A stretch of DNA of 64,000 nt from Dermabacter vaginalis. GTDB taxonomy: Bacteria > Actinomycetota > Actinomycetes > Actinomycetales > Dermabacteraceae. Positions 37,101 through 47,186 of this stretch are shown here, piece after piece. Position numbers and translations under genes: made by a program. Within the stretch, counting starts at the first letter, position 1. Each line of letters opens with the position of its first letter. The notes under the pieces were generated by a model. It did not search any database. It saw only the letters and a program-made list of their open reading frames with translations, and was not told where the DNA came from. The stretch lies in contig NZ_CP012117.1 in NCBI RefSeq assembly GCF_001678905.1, forward strand, positions 620,001-684,000, read 5' to 3'.

Positions 37101-39218
37101 TCAGTCTTCGTCATCCATGATGAAGCCCGAGTCGAGAATGCCGACCAGGTTCTTCACCTGTTCGTCCTTCGTACGGCCAAGGCCCTGCGGGGTAATCGTG
37201 TTGGTCAGCGAGATGCCGTCCAGCGCGTCGTTGTAGTCGAGCTTGCCAACGGAAAGCATCGAGGCCACCATGCCGTGGCTGTCCATGCCGTTCTCCGGGT
37301 TGGCGCCCGGTGCGAAGGGTGTGCCCTTCTCGTGGCCCGAGGGGAACGAGCCGGTCGCCTTGCCGTACACGACGTTCGACGTAATCGTGAGCACCGACTG
37401 GGTCGGGATCGCGTCACGGTACATCGGGATCGCCTTGATCTTCGACATGATCGTGTGGACGACGGTCGCGGCGATGTCGTCGGCGCGGTCATCGTCGTTG
37501 CCGTAGATCGGGAAGTCGCCCTCGGTGCGGTAGTCGACCACGAGGCCCGACTCATCGCGAACCGGGTAGACCTTCGCGTACTTGATGGCGGAGAGCGAGT
37601 CGGCAACGATCGAGAGGCCAGCGATGCCACAGCCCATCGTGCGCGTGATATCCGAATCGTGAAGCGCCATCTCGACTGCCTCGTAGGCGTACTTGTCGTG
37701 GCAGTAGTGGATGATGTTGAGCGCCTCAACGTAGGTGCCCACAACCCAGTCCAGCATCTCTTCGTATTTCTGCCAGACCTCGTCGAAGTCGAGCGGGCCC
37801 TCGCCCTGGATGGGCTCGAACAGACCTGCTTCGGTGACCTGCTTGCCGCTCATCTCGTCGCGGCCGCCGTTGATCGCGTACAGAAGCGCCTTAGCGGAGT
37901 TCACGCGAGCGCCGAAGAACTGCATCTGCTTGCCGACCTTCATCGGGGACACGCAGCACGCGATGGCTGCGTCATCGCCCCAGCGGTTGCGGATCTGCTC
38001 ATCGGACTCGTACTGGACCGAGCTCGTCTCGATCGAGATTGCCGAGCAGAAGTCCTTGTAGCCCTGCGGGAGGCTCGGATCCCAGAAGATCGTGATGTTC
38101 GGCTCGGGAGCCGGGCCGAGGTTACGAAGCGTCTGGAGGAGACGGAACGAGGTCTTCGTGACGAGCGTGCGGCCGTCCTCGCCGATGCCGGCGTCGGACC
38201 AGGTTGCCCAGTAGGGGTCGCCCGAGAAGATCTGGTCGTAGTCGATCGTGCGGAGGAAGCGCACGATGCGGAGCTTGATCACGAGAGCGTCGATGAGCTC
38301 CTGCGCGTCGGTCTCCGTGATGCGGCCTTCGTCGAGGTCGCGCTGGATGTACGAGTCGAGGAACGGCGAGAGGCGGCCGATCGACATGGCGGCACCGTCC
38401 TGGCTCTTGACCGAGGCGAGGTAGGCCATGTAGACCCACTGTACGGCTTCCTGAGCGGTAGCGGCGGGGCGGCGGAGGTCGAGGCCATAGGCGTCACCGA
38501 GGTTCACAAGCTTGTTGAGAGCCTTGATCTGCTCGGCGTGCTCCTCGCGGAAGCGGGCCCAGTGCTCGCTGAACGGCTGATCCGAAACTGCGTCCTTCGC
38601 GGCCTTCTTCTCGGCGATCAGGAAGTCCGCGCCGTAGAGCGCGAGGCGGCGGTAGTCGCCAATAATGCGGCCGCGGCCGTACGCATCGGGAAGACCGGTG
38701 ATGATGTGCGAGCTACGTGCTGCGCGGATGCGCGGGGTGTAGATGTCGAATACGCCATCGTTGTGGGTCTTGCGGTACTTGGTGAAAATCTTCTTGATCT
38801 CGGGATCCGGCTCCTTGCCGGCTTCCTTGATCGCGGTCTCCACCATGCGCCAGCCACCGAAGGGCATCATCGCGCGCTTGAGGGGAACGTCGGTCTGAAG
38901 GCCGACGATGACGTCATCGTCTTCGCTGATGTAGCCAGCGGGGAAGGCATCGATATCGGCGGGGGTCTTCGTATCCACGTCGTACACGCGGCGGCGGCGC
39001 TCCTCCGAGAGGTACTTCTTCTCGAGGGTGTCCCACACGCGAAGAGTCTTGTCGGTCGCACCCGCGAGGAACTCGGCGTCGCCCTCATAGGGGGTGTAGT
39101 TGAGCTGGATGAACTCGCGAACGTTGATGTTCTCGTTCCAGTCGCCGGACTTAAAACCGCGCCACGGGTCGAGTTGTTCGCCCTGGGCTCCGGTGTTCTT
39201 TTCTTCCACAGCAGTCAT
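37101..39218 (-). CDS. pflB: Pyruvate formate-lyase large subunit lacking the glycyl-radical domain
   Basis: PFL converts pyruvate and CoA to acetyl-CoA and formate under anaerobic conditions. The 705-aa protein matches standard PFL (E. coli 760 aa) from residue 1 to just before the radical domain: the Cys pair Cys421-Cys422 (IACCVSPM) is present, and it ends GILDSGFIMDDED. The missing last part, with the radical glycine, is encoded by the next gene (36748-36999). AGGAAGG lies 7 bases before ATG 39218. A large open frame on the opposite strand is a shadow. Confidence 0.95.
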   Translation of the reverse strand: MTAVEEKNTGAQGEQLDPWRGFKSGDWNENINVREFIQLNYTPYEGDAEFLAGATDKTLRVWDTLEKKYLSEERRRRVYDVDTKTPADIDAFPAGYISEDDDVIVGLQTDVPLKRAMMPFGGWRMVETAIKEAGKEPDPEIKKIFTKYRKTHNDGVFDIYTPRIRAARSSHIITGLPDAYGRGRIIGDYRRLALYGADFLIAEKKAAKDAVSDQPFSEHWARFREEHAEQIKALNKLVNLGDAYGLDLRRPAATAQEAVQWVYMAYLASVKSQDGAAMSIGRLSPFLDSYIQRDLDEGRITETDAQELIDALVIKLRIVRFLRTIDYDQIFSGDPYWATWSDAGIGEDGRTLVTKTSFRLLQTLRNLGPAPEPNITIFWDPSLPQGYKDFCSAISIETSSVQYESDEQIRNRWGDDAAIACCVSPMKVGKQMQFFGARVNSAKALLYAINGGRDEMSGKQVTEAGLFEPIQGEGPLDFDEVWQKYEEMLDWVVGTYVEALNIIHYCHDKYAYEAVEMALHDSDITRTMGCGIAGLSIVADSLSAIKYAKVYPVRDESGLVVDYRTEGDFPIYGNDDDRADDIAATVVHTIMSKIKAIPMYRDAIPTQSVLTITSNVVYGKATGSFPSGHEKGTPFAPGANPENGMDSHGMVASMLSVGKLDYNDALDGISLTNTITPQGLGRTKDEQVKNLVGILDSGFIMDDED

Positions 39219-39376
39219 GTGAGCCTTCCTTCCATGGCGGGGGCTAAGCCGCATGCTCGTGAGGTGTGCTGGTAGTTAAACGGTAGGAGCGGTGCCTATT
39301 TATGTATGGGACTTAGAGCCCGTTCCGTGGCGTCGGCCACATGGTAGCGCCGGGGTCTGGAAGGGGGTTGGGGAGG

Positions 39377-40291
39377 TTAGAAGGTGGTGCCTGACAGTCG
39401 CTCGTAAGCTTCGATGTATTTCGCGCGCGTAGCCTCCACGATGCTCGCGGGGAGTGCGGGGGGCGCAACCAGGGAATTCTTGCTCCAGCCGCTCTCGTTT
39501 GCGAGCCAATCGCGCACGAATTGCTTATCGAAGCTTGGCTGCGCGGAGCCCGGTTGGTACTGGTCAGCGGCCCAAAATCGCGACGAATCGGGAGTGAGAA
39601 CTTCGTCACCCAAGACGATGTTTTTGGTGTGTCGCGAACGGCCGAACTCAAGCTTTGTATCGGCGAGGATGATGCCTCGCTCCCGGGCAAAGCTCTCCGC
39701 CGCGCGGTACACGGCGAGCGTGCGATCTTCGAGTTCCTCCACGAGGCTCGCACCGAGCCTCTCTCGCGCTTCGCCAACCGAGATGTTCTCGTCATGCTCG
39801 CCCTGTTCAGCCTTCGTTGAGGGGGTGAAGATCGCGGAAGGCAAGCGGGAGCCGTCAACGAGCCCCGCGGGGAGTGCATGGCCGCCGACCGCACCCTCGC
39901 GGCGATAGTCTGCGAGCCCCGAACCCGTGAGATACCCGCGCACAACGCATTCAAGCGGCACCATGTCGAGCGCTTCGCACCGAAGGGCGCGCCCGCGCAC
40001 CGCGGCGGGAACGTCGCTCGCGCTGAAGACGTGGTTCTCTGTGACATCTGCGAGATGCTCGAACCACAAAAGAGACATCGCCGTGAGGATGCGTCCCTTA
40101 TCGGGGATCCCAGGGGTGAGCGAGTAATCGAACGCGCTAATGCGGTCGGTTGCGACGACGAGGACTTCGCTCGCGTCCTCGAGAGTGCTTCCATGGGGAA
40201 CATAGAGTTCCCGCACCTTGCCGCTTAGCGCGTGATCCCAGCCCTCAAGGGTGGGAGCCTCCACTAGAGCCCCGTTTTCGTCCGTGTTCAT
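39377..40291 (-). CDS. purC: SAICAR synthase PurC
   Basis: PurC (304 aa) makes SAICAR from CAIR, aspartate and ATP. Motifs are KVRELYVPHGS, VVATDRISAFDYSLTPGIPD, VPLECVVRGYLTGSG and LADTKLEFG. It is of the longer type typical of actinobacteria. It overlaps purD in ATGA and they form one unit. Confidence 0.97.
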   Translation of the reverse strand: MNTDENGALVEAPTLEGWDHALSGKVRELYVPHGSTLEDASEVLVVATDRISAFDYSLTPGIPDKGRILTAMSLLWFEHLADVTENHVFSASDVPAAVRGRALRCEALDMVPLECVVRGYLTGSGLADYRREGAVGGHALPAGLVDGSRLPSAIFTPSTKAEQGEHDENISVGEARERLGASLVEELEDRTLAVYRAAESFARERGIILADTKLEFGRSRHTKNIVLGDEVLTPDSSRFWAADQYQPGSAQPSFDKQFVRDWLANESGWSKNSLVAPPALPASIVEATRAKYIEAYERLSGTTF

Positions 40292-41592
40292 AGTCGTACC
40301 GTCCTTTCGATCTCGCCGTGAGCAGCTCGTTCGGCGATATCCGTGCGGTAATGGGAGCCGTCCAGTAGCACGTGCGCGATAGCCGATTGCGCGCGAACGC
40401 GCGCATTTTCGAGGGTGTCTTCTCGGGCGACGACGCTCAGCACGCGGCCTCCACTCGAGAGGAGGGTGCCGTCGGCATCCCGTTTTGTGCCCGCGTGGAT
40501 GACCGCGCAGTCTTCCTGTTCAACCGAGTCGAGACCCGTGATCTCGCGGCCCGTGTGCGCCGCGAGCGGATAGCCCTCGCTCGCGAGCACCACCGCGACG
40601 GCGCTCTCCTCGTGCCACGTGGGGGTCGCCACTTTCGTGAGGTTCCCCGTTGCGGCGGCGTGCAATAGTGCGCCGAGGTCGCTTTCGAGTCGCTCGAGAA
40701 CCACGAGGGTCTCGGGATCGCCGAAGCGCACGTTGAACTCGATGACCTTGAGGCCGTCCCGCGTTGCGGCAAGGCCGCAAAAGAGAAGCCCTATAAAAGG
40801 GGTGTCTCTCTCTCGCATCGCCCGCACGAGCGGCTCGGCAATTTTTTCGACGCTCGCTCGCATGGCGGCTGCTTCGTCGAGCCAGGGAAGCGGGGAATAC
40901 GCGCCCATCCCACCCGTGTTCGGGCCTTCGTCGCCCTTGAACGCGCGCTTGAAGTCCTGGGCCGGAACGAGTGGCAAGACCCGCTCGCCATCGCTCACGC
41001 AGAATACCGAGAGCTCGGGGCCGTCAAGAAACTCCTCGAGGACCACCCGGGCATCATCGGCGGTGCTTGTGAGGCATGCGCGAGCGTGCTCAAGCGCTTC
41101 GTCGCGCGAGGCCGTCACGACAACGCCCTTGCCTGCCGCGAGCCCGTCGGCCTTGACGACGTAGGGGACTTTTCCGCCGGTATTGAGCTGATCCATCGCT
41201 GTCTCGAGTGCGGCGGGATCCGTCACCGTGATCGAGCGCGCCGTGGGGATGCCCGCGTCGTTCATCACGCGCTTCGCGAAATCCTTCGAGCCCTCGAGCT
41301 TCGCGGCGGCCTTCGAGGGGCCGAAAACCGTGAGACCGGCTGCGCGCATCTCGTCGGCAAGTCCCGCGACGAGCGGCGCCTCCGGACCGATGACGACGAG
41401 CTCGATTCCGAGGTCGCACGCGAGACGCGTGAGGGCCGGGCCATCGCCGAGAGCGACGTCGTGAAGCGTCGCGTGCTCGGTCATACCCGGGTTGCCGGGA
41501 GCGGCATGGAGGTCATGAGAAGAGGAATCTTTGCTGAGGCGTCGCACGAGGGCGTGCTCGCGCGCGCCCGTGCCCACTACGAGAATTTTCAC
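40288..41592 (-). CDS. purD: GAR synthetase PurD
   Basis: PurD (434 aa) joins phosphoribosylamine and glycine. An ATP-grasp enzyme with [19 protein letters not shown] at the N-terminus, [13 protein letters not shown] and [11 protein letters not shown]. The GTG at 41592 is preferred: it is the family start and lies 7 bases after a TAGGCT box. A longer frame to 41865 is a chance extension over truA. Confidence 0.97.
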   Translation of the reverse strand: MKILVVGTGAREHALVRRLSKDSSSHDLHAAPGNPGMTEHATLHDVALGDGPALTRLACDLGIELVVIGPEAPLVAGLADEMRAAGLTVFGPSKAAAKLEGSKDFAKRVMNDAGIPTARSITVTDPAALETAMDQLNTGGKVPYVVKADGLAAGKGVVVTASRDEALEHARACLTSTADDARVVLEEFLDGPELSVFCVSDGERVLPLVPAQDFKRAFKGDEGPNTGGMGAYSPLPWLDEAAAMRASVEKIAEPLVRAMRERDTPFIGLLFCGLAATRDGLKVIEFNVRFGDPETLVVLERLESDLGALLHAAATGNLTKVATPTWHEESAVAVVLASEGYPLAAHTGREITGLDSVEQEDCAVIHAGTKRDADGTLLSSGGRVLSVVAREDTLENARVRAQSAIAHVLLDGSHYRTDIAERAAHGEIERTVRL

Positions 41593-41599
41593 GCCCTCA

Positions 41600-41622
41600 A
41601 GCCTAGCGGTTCGGGCTAGGCT
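41600..41622. promoter_or_regulatory. Divergent leaderless promoters of purD and truA in an inverted repeat
   Basis: AGCCTAGC (41600-41607) and GCTAGGCT (41615-41622) are an 8-bp inverted repeat. On each strand the repeat supplies a TAGGCT -10 box: 6 bases before the truA GTG on the plus strand and 7 bases before the purD GTG on the minus strand. The two polymerase sites must overlap, so the genes may compete for transcription. Confidence 0.65.
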
Positions 41623-41628
41623 TCTCGC

Positions 41629-42534
41629 GTGAACACCGAGCCCAAAGCCCCAGACTCCTCGCCTGCCCCCGAGAAACGCCTTCGCGTTCGTCTCGACCTC
41701 GCCTACGATGGCACCGCGTTTAAGGGGTGGGGAATCCAGCCGGCACTTCGGACCGTGCAGGGTGAGCTTGAGGCGGGACTCGCGAAGATCGTGCGCGAGA
41801 AGGTGCGCGTCACGGTCGCGGGCCGCACCGATGCGGGCGTGCATGCGAGCGGCCAGGTTGTGCACGTGGACATCCTCGAAAAGCAGTGGCGACGCATGCC
41901 GGGCCGCAGCGATCGCACGTGCGAGGAGTCAATCATCCAGCGCCTCGCCGCTGTCCTGCCGAGCGACATCGCGGTTCACCGAGCATGCGTTGTGAGCGAG
42001 GATTTCGATGCGCGCTTCAGTGCGCTTTCGCGCACCTACCGCTACCGCATTTGCGACGATTACGCGCGCCGCGACCCTTTGCGCCGCGACGTTGCCTTTC
42101 ACAAGCGCCCTCTCGATGCAGAGGCGATGCACAATGCGGCCCGCGCGCTCGTTGGCGAACATGATTTTCTCTCCTTCTGCAAACCCCGCGAGGATGCCAC
42201 GACAATCCGCACCCTTCACGCGGTCACGTGGGAGCGCCCGAACACAGGCAAGGATGAGGGGCTCGTCGTCGCCACCGTCACGGCCGACGCCTTCTGCCAC
42301 CACATGGTCCGCTCCATCGTTGGTGCGAGCGTTGCCGTGGGGGAGCATCGCCTCGACGCCGAGTGGATGGCAGCCCTCGTGACGATTCCGCGCCGTGATG
42401 AAGCGGGAAGCGCGCCCATGTTCTCTCCCACGGGCCTCACGCTCGAGGGCATCGAGTATCCGGAGGAGTCGGCTTGGGCTGCTCGCGCCACCCAAACGCG
42501 CGGCAAGCGCGGGGTGCCATTCACGCGCGGGTGA
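41629..42534 (+). CDS. truA: tRNA pseudouridine(38-40) synthase
   Basis: TruA (301 aa) makes pseudouridine in the anticodon arm of tRNAs. The catalytic Asp lies in VAGRTDAGVHASGQ; the N-terminus reads RLDLAYDGTAFKGWG, and the C-terminal region has HHMVRSIVGA. The GTG start fits the leaderless box just upstream. In most actinobacteria truA follows rplQ; here it is displaced and precedes rplM. Confidence 0.96.
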   Translation: MNTEPKAPDSSPAPEKRLRVRLDLAYDGTAFKGWGIQPALRTVQGELEAGLAKIVREKVRVTVAGRTDAGVHASGQVVHVDILEKQWRRMPGRSDRTCEESIIQRLAAVLPSDIAVHRACVVSEDFDARFSALSRTYRYRICDDYARRDPLRRDVAFHKRPLDAEAMHNAARALVGEHDFLSFCKPREDATTIRTLHAVTWERPNTGKDEGLVVATVTADAFCHHMVRSIVGASVAVGEHRLDAEWMAALVTIPRRDEAGSAPMFSPTGLTLEGIEYPEESAWAARATQTRGKRGVPFTRG

Positions 42535-42887
42535 ATGGTTCGGCGGTTGCTGAGGCCGCGCGAGTCTGCACTCCTCAAATGTGAGGGAAAACAAGGGCGC
42601 GGCAGCCGTCGGCCCGTTGCCCTCGCCGAGGATCCGGACTAGAGTTGTGGGCTGTTGTGCCATAGATGCGCGCTCTGCCGCTGCCGCTTTCTCACGCTCG
42701 GCGCGAAAGAGCTCCTCACACGCATCTGAGCTTTACGCCCGCTCCTAAACCCGGGCTCACGGTTCAGCACGGCATTTCTTGGTCATGCTTTAAACCAAAG
42801 GAAGCGTGTCCACGGTCCATTCGAACCGTGCTTTCGCACGCCCGAAAGGGGCGTTGCGGGGCACTTAAACGAGAGAAGAAGGCACGA
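42535..42887 (+). promoter_or_regulatory. Promoter and leader of rplM-rpsI
   Basis: TTGCCC (42617-42622) and TAGAGT (42640-42645) are 17 bases apart, a good promoter. The leader of about 235 bases then has hairpins (CACGGT/ACCGTG around 42812-42830, and CGAAAGGGGCG structure after it). No gene is credible in this region. A ribosomal-protein feedback leader is likely but its class is unknown. Confidence 0.55.
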
Positions 42888-43331
42888 GTGCGTACGTTCA
42901 CCCCGAAGCACGACGACGTCGAGCGTTCCTGGTACGTCATTGACGCAACTGATGTCGTCCTCGGCCGGCTCGCTTCCCACGCCGCTCAGCTCCTGCGCGG
43001 CAAGCACAAGCCGGTCTTCGCACCCCACGTGGATGCGGGCGACTTCGTCATCATCATCAACGCTGAAAAGGTTGCCCTCACGGGCAAGAAGCTCGAGCAG
43101 AAGCTCGCTTACCGCCACTCGGGTTACCCGGGCGGTCTGCGCGCGACTCGGTACGCCGAGCTGCTCGAGAAGAACCCCGAGCGCGCGATTGAGAAGGCTG
43201 TCAAGGGCATGCTCCCGAAGAACAAGCTTGCCACCCAGCAGCTCAAGAAGCTCAAGGTGTACGCGGGTCCCGAGCACCCGCACCAGGCTCAGAAGCCGGT
43301 CCCGTTCACCATCGACCAGGTGGCGCAGTAA
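42888..43331 (+). CDS. rplM: 50S ribosomal protein L13
   Basis: L13 (147 aa) is an early 23S rRNA-binding protein. GTG start gives [20 protein letters not shown], later [19 protein letters not shown] and [14 protein letters not shown] longer frame up to 42666 lies in the leader and is rejected. AGAAGG lies about 7 bases upstream. Confidence 0.97.
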   Translation: MRTFTPKHDDVERSWYVIDATDVVLGRLASHAAQLLRGKHKPVFAPHVDAGDFVIIINAEKVALTGKKLEQKLAYRHSGYPGGLRATRYAELLEKNPERAIEKAVKGMLPKNKLATQQLKKLKVYAGPEHPHQAQKPVPFTIDQVAQ

Positions 43332-43375
43332 CGGGCCCCGCCCGGCTACGCCGATACGAGATCTGAGGAAATCAA

Positions 43376-43867
43376 GTGGCAGAAACCACCCCCGAAGTTG
43401 AGGAGTTCGAAGGCGAAGCCTCGAACTACACCACCGAATCCACCAACGAAGCTCCCGTAGGTAAGGGCTCGTCGATCTCCGCCCCCGGCTACGGCACCGG
43501 CCGTCGCAAGCAGGCTGTTGCCCGCGTGCGCCTCGTGCCCGGCACCGGCGAGTGGACGGTCAACGGCCGCACCCTCGAGGAGTACTTCCCGAACAAGCTT
43601 CACCAGCAGGAAGTGAACGATCCGTTCAAGCTCCTGGACCTCCAGGGCCGCTTCGACGTCATCGCCCGCATCTCCGGCGGTGGCCCCTCGGGCCAGGCCG
43701 GTGCGCTGCGCCTTGGCGTGTCGCGTGCGCTCAACGAGATCGACTCCGAGTCGAACCGCCCGGCCCTCAAGAAGGCAGGCTTCCTCACGCGCGATGCTCG
43801 CGTCATCGAGCGTAAGAAGGCCGGCCTCAAGAAGGCCCGTAAGGCACCGCAGTTCTCGAAGCGCTGA
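43376..43867 (+). CDS. rpsI: 30S ribosomal protein S9
   Basis: S9 (163 aa) has its C-terminal tail near the P-site tRNA. GTG start. The first 38 residues are an acidic extension seen in actinobacteria; then [19 protein letters not shown] and the end [12 protein letters not shown], conserved in the family. Partner of rplM. Confidence 0.97.
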   Translation: MAETTPEVEEFEGEASNYTTESTNEAPVGKGSSISAPGYGTGRRKQAVARVRLVPGTGEWTVNGRTLEEYFPNKLHQQEVNDPFKLLDLQGRFDVIARISGGGPSGQAGALRLGVSRALNEIDSESNRPALKKAGFLTRDARVIERKKAGLKKARKAPQFSKR

Positions 43868-43889
43868 TTTTCAGCCCTTTGCACTGTAT

Positions 43890-43920
43890 CGAAGGCGTCA
43901 CCTTATCGGTGGCGCCTTCG
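43890..43920 (+). terminator. Hairpin after rpsI
   Basis: CGAAGGCGTCACC and GGTGGCGCCTTCG form a stem with one G-U pair and a 5-base loop. There is no strong T tract. Confidence 0.6.
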
Positions 43921-43941
43921 AGCGTTAACGGTGTCAGGGCC

Positions 43942-43947
43942 TAAGGT
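43942..43947 (+). promoter_or_regulatory. Leaderless-type -10 box of the antiporter-like gene
   Basis: TAAGGT ends 7 bases before the GTG at 43955. Confidence 0.45.
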
Positions 43948-43954
43948 TGTAACC

Positions 43955-45547
43955 GTGGTCGTTCTCGATATTCTCACCGAGCAGCCGCTCCTCGCCCTCT
44001 TTCTTGTGATGGCGCTCGGCACCCTCCTCGGGCGAGTGCGTTTTGGCCCGGTCCAATTCGGCGCGGCTGGTGCTCTCTTCGTGGGACTTGCTATAGGCGC
44101 GCTCGACCCCCGCCTTGGCGAAGGTTTTGGCACGTATCAAACATTCGGGCTTGCCCTGTTTGTGTACATGATCGGGCTCAGCGCTGGCAACGGGTTCTTC
44201 CGCGACATGCGCAAGCAGTACCGGCTCATGCTGGCCGTGGTGGGAATTTATGCGATTTATGCCTTGGGCGTGAGTGCCCTTGGTTCCTTCGCGGGTCTTG
44301 GCAAGGAACTCACCGCTGGCACATTCACGGGCACACTCACCTCGACCCCCGCACTCGCCGCCGCGAGTAGGGCCTCCGGAAACTCCACGATTCCAGCCGT
44401 CGGCTACGCGATCGCGTACCCGTTCGGCGTCATTATCCCCATGGTGCTCGTGTCGCTCATGATGGCAAGCCCCCGGATACGCTCGAAATTCTCCGCGCGC
44501 AGGGATCCAGGCCGCCCGCGCGGCGCACAGATCCGCGACATGAGCGTGCGCGTGACCTCCACAATCGCGCTGATGGATGTGCCCGGGGTGCGCGAGGGGA
44601 CCGTTTCCGCCTCCTACCTCCTGCGCCGCGGCATGATGACCATCGTGCGCACGGATACGGTGCTCCACGAAAACGACGAAGTCGTGCTCGTGGGATTTCC
44701 CGAATCTCTCGAAAGGGCGCTCGAGGTGATCGGTGAGCGCGCCGAGCACCGCCTCCTTGATGATCGCAGCGCCGTGGACTACCGCCGCATCCTCGTCTCG
44801 AACCCGCGGCTTGAGGGACGGCTCCTTCGTGAAACCCGGATCGCCTCGCGCTATGGCGCGATGGTCACACGCCTGCGCCGGGGAGATGAAGATATGGTTG
44901 CCTCGCCCTGGACTCGCCTCGAGCTCGGCGACCGCGTGCGCGTCGTCGCTCCGCGCGAGGAGATTGGCCGCATCACCGAATACCTTGGCGACAGCGAGAA
45001 GCGCATCAATAGCGTGGATTTTCTCGCGCTCGGCCTCGGTATTTCGCTCGGCCTTCTCCTCGGTCTCGTGGGGATTCCCCTTGGCGGAGGCGCGTCGTTC
45101 GCGCTCGGAAACGCGGCGGGTCCCCTCGTCGTGGGGCTCATCCTTGGCCGGTGGGAGCACACGGGCCCCATTTTGTGGACCCTTCCGCGGCCCGTGAACC
45201 TCACGATCCGCCAGCTTGGCCTCTCCGTATTTCTCGCAGCGGTCGGCGTAATGTCGGGCCCCGCGTTTGCCGAGAACGTTTTTACCATGACGGGTCTCAA
45301 GGTCGCGCTTGTCGCTGCGGCCTCGCTCGCGCTCATGCTTCCCCTCGTTCCCATCGCCGGTGCTCTGCTCGGAGTAAGTCTCGAGCGCGCGGCCGGTGCC
45401 GTTGCGGCCTTTGTGGGGCAGTCGGTCGTTCTCGAGCATGCCCTCAACCTCGGCCGTGACGATGAGCGCACGGCATCGGGGTATGCCGCCGTGTACGCCC
45501 TCGGTATCGTTGTGCAGTTGCTACTCGTGCAGTTCATGGTCACCTAA
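43955..45547 (+). CDS. AspT/YidE-type transporter with two RCK_C domains
   Basis: A 530-aa membrane protein of the aspartate:alanine exchanger (AAE) family. The layout is typical: about five membrane segments (residues 1-180) with the signature [14 protein letters not shown], two regulatory TrkA-C/RCK_C domains (about 205-345; [17 protein letters not shown] and [11 protein letters not shown]), then about five more segments with [11 protein letters not shown]. The substrate is unknown. The GTG at 43955 fits the -10 spacing; an upstream GTG at 43931 has no support. Confidence 0.85.
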   Translation: MVVLDILTEQPLLALFLVMALGTLLGRVRFGPVQFGAAGALFVGLAIGALDPRLGEGFGTYQTFGLALFVYMIGLSAGNGFFRDMRKQYRLMLAVVGIYAIYALGVSALGSFAGLGKELTAGTFTGTLTSTPALAAASRASGNSTIPAVGYAIAYPFGVIIPMVLVSLMMASPRIRSKFSARRDPGRPRGAQIRDMSVRVTSTIALMDVPGVREGTVSASYLLRRGMMTIVRTDTVLHENDEVVLVGFPESLERALEVIGERAEHRLLDDRSAVDYRRILVSNPRLEGRLLRETRIASRYGAMVTRLRRGDEDMVASPWTRLELGDRVRVVAPREEIGRITEYLGDSEKRINSVDFLALGLGISLGLLLGLVGIPLGGGASFALGNAAGPLVVGLILGRWEHTGPILWTLPRPVNLTIRQLGLSVFLAAVGVMSGPAFAENVFTMTGLKVALVAAASLALMLPLVPIAGALLGVSLERAAGAVAAFVGQSVVLEHALNLGRDDERTASGYAAVYALGIVVQLLLVQFMVT

Positions 45548-45614
45548 AGCCTCCCCGCTACACTCGAAGAGTTTTCCTGCACGCCTCGTGCACCCCGATG
45601 AAGGAAGAAACCAC

Positions 45615-46988
45615 ATGGCGCGTTTGTTTGGAACCGATGGCGTTCGCGGAGTCGCGAACAAGGACATCACCGCGGAGCTCGCGGTCGAATTGGCTGTCGC
45701 AGCGGCCCATGTTCTTGGGCAATTCGGCGCATTCGAAGCGCGCAATAGCGGGGAGCGCCAGGCTAAGCCTCGTGCAGTCGTCGCGCATGACCCGCGCCCC
45801 TCGGGCGACTTCATTTCCGCCGCAATTTGCGCGGGCCTTGCATCCGCGGGCGTTGATGTTCTTGACGCCGGTGTGCTTCCCACCCCGGGCCTCGCCTACC
45901 TTGTGAAAGATTCGGGCGCCGATCTCGGCGTCATGATTTCCGCGAGCCATAATCCCCACCCAGACAACGGCATCAAGTTCTTTGCACGCGGAGGCACGAA
46001 GCTCCCCGACGAGGTCGAGGATGCGATCGAGGCGCGCCTGCACGAAGAATGGGCCCGCCCGCTTGGCGCAGAGGTGGGGTCGATCGCCCCGTACGAGAAC
46101 GCGGTCGATGCCTACGTCGCTCACCTCCTGTCGACCCTCGAGGTTTCCCTCGAAGGCCTGAGCGTCGTTGTGGACTGCGCCAACGGTGCCTCCTTCGAAA
46201 CGGGACCCAAGGTTCTCGAGCGTGCGGGTGCGAGCATCCACGTTCTTGGCGACTGTACCGATGGCCGGCACATCAACGAAGGCTGCGGCTCGACCCACCT
46301 TGAACAGCTCCAGGCCGCCGTGGTGGAACACGGCGCCGATATTGGCGTGGCGTTCGATGGCGATGCTGACCGCTGCCTCGCCGTTGACGCGGAAGGCGCG
46401 GTGATCGACGGCGATCAGATCATGGCCATCCTTGCTCTCGCACTCAAGGAAAAGGGCAAGCTCGCCGACGACACGCTCGTCGTGACCGTCATGAGTAACC
46501 TTGGCCTGAAGCTCGCGATGCGCGAGCATGGCATTCAGCTCGGCCAGACCTCCGTTGGCGACCGTTACGTCCTTGAAGAGATGACGCTCGGCGGCTACTC
46601 AATCGGTGGCGAACAGTCAGGCCACGTCATCCTTCTCGAGCACGCCTCGACGGGCGACGGTGAACTCACGGCTCTCCACCTCCTTCAGCGCATGAAGGAG
46701 ACCGGAAAGAGCGCTCGCGAACTCGCCAGCGTCATGACTCGCATGCCGCAGGCCCTCATCAACGTGAGCGGTGTCGACAAGAACCGTGCGCAAATCGACG
46801 CGGTCGTGACGAAAGCCGTTGAGGAAGCGGAGGCCGAACTTGGCGACACCGGCCGCGTGCTTCTTCGCCCCTCGGGCACTGAACCGGTTGTGCGTGTCAT
46901 GGTCGAAGCAGCCGAGGACGAGCATGCCCGTAGCGTCGCTGAGCGCCTTGCCGGGGTCGTGCGCGAGCGTCTCACGCTTGAGGGCTGA
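45615..46988 (+). CDS. glmM: Phosphoglucosamine mutase GlmM
   Basis: GlmM (457 aa) turns GlcN-6-P into GlcN-1-P for UDP-GlcNAc synthesis. The phosphoserine loop is ISASHNPH; the Mg site is FDGDADR and the substrate loop GGEQSGH, with RPSGTEP at the end. The ATG at 45615 has GGAAGAA upstream, and a TACACT box lies about 50 bases before it. Pairs with glmS nearby. Confidence 0.97.
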   Translation: MARLFGTDGVRGVANKDITAELAVELAVAAAHVLGQFGAFEARNSGERQAKPRAVVAHDPRPSGDFISAAICAGLASAGVDVLDAGVLPTPGLAYLVKDSGADLGVMISASHNPHPDNGIKFFARGGTKLPDEVEDAIEARLHEEWARPLGAEVGSIAPYENAVDAYVAHLLSTLEVSLEGLSVVVDCANGASFETGPKVLERAGASIHVLGDCTDGRHINEGCGSTHLEQLQAAVVEHGADIGVAFDGDADRCLAVDAEGAVIDGDQIMAILALALKEKGKLADDTLVVTVMSNLGLKLAMREHGIQLGQTSVGDRYVLEEMTLGGYSIGGEQSGHVILLEHASTGDGELTALHLLQRMKETGKSARELASVMTRMPQALINVSGVDKNRAQIDAVVTKAVEEAEAELGDTGRVLLRPSGTEPVVRVMVEAAEDEHARSVAERLAGVVRERLTLEG

Positions 46989-47029
46989 CCCTTCGAGTGT
47001 GAAGGCAGTTCACGTCCTCAAAAATTTGG

Positions 47030-47070
47030 GGTCCGACGGTTGCTGAGCAGCCGTCGGACCTTATTTTTTT
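47030..47070 (+). terminator. Terminator after glmM
   Basis: GGTCCGACGG and CCGTCGGACC form the outer stem, followed by TTATTTTTTT. It is strong in the plus direction; coaA ends on the other strand 117 bases further on. Confidence 0.92.
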
Positions 47071-47186
47071 GGTGGAGAAGCGCGGACCGGGGGAGGCGGA
47101 TCGTTCCGGTTGGCGCACTCGAAAGGGAGAGCGGTTGGGGACTGCTCACGAGGCTCGGGGCTTTGCGAGGTGGCAGGTGGTGGCTT

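Noticed and set aside
36748-39218. pflB plus small protein as one gene broken by a sequencing error
   Set aside because: The two frames are separated by about 100 bases with a hairpin and a ribosome-binding site, and the small protein has its own normal N-terminus, so a simple frameshift cannot join them.
37083-39275. Plus-strand open frame of 730 codons
   Set aside because: Exact antisense of pflB; long shadow frame caused by high GC at third positions, with no recognisable protein motif.
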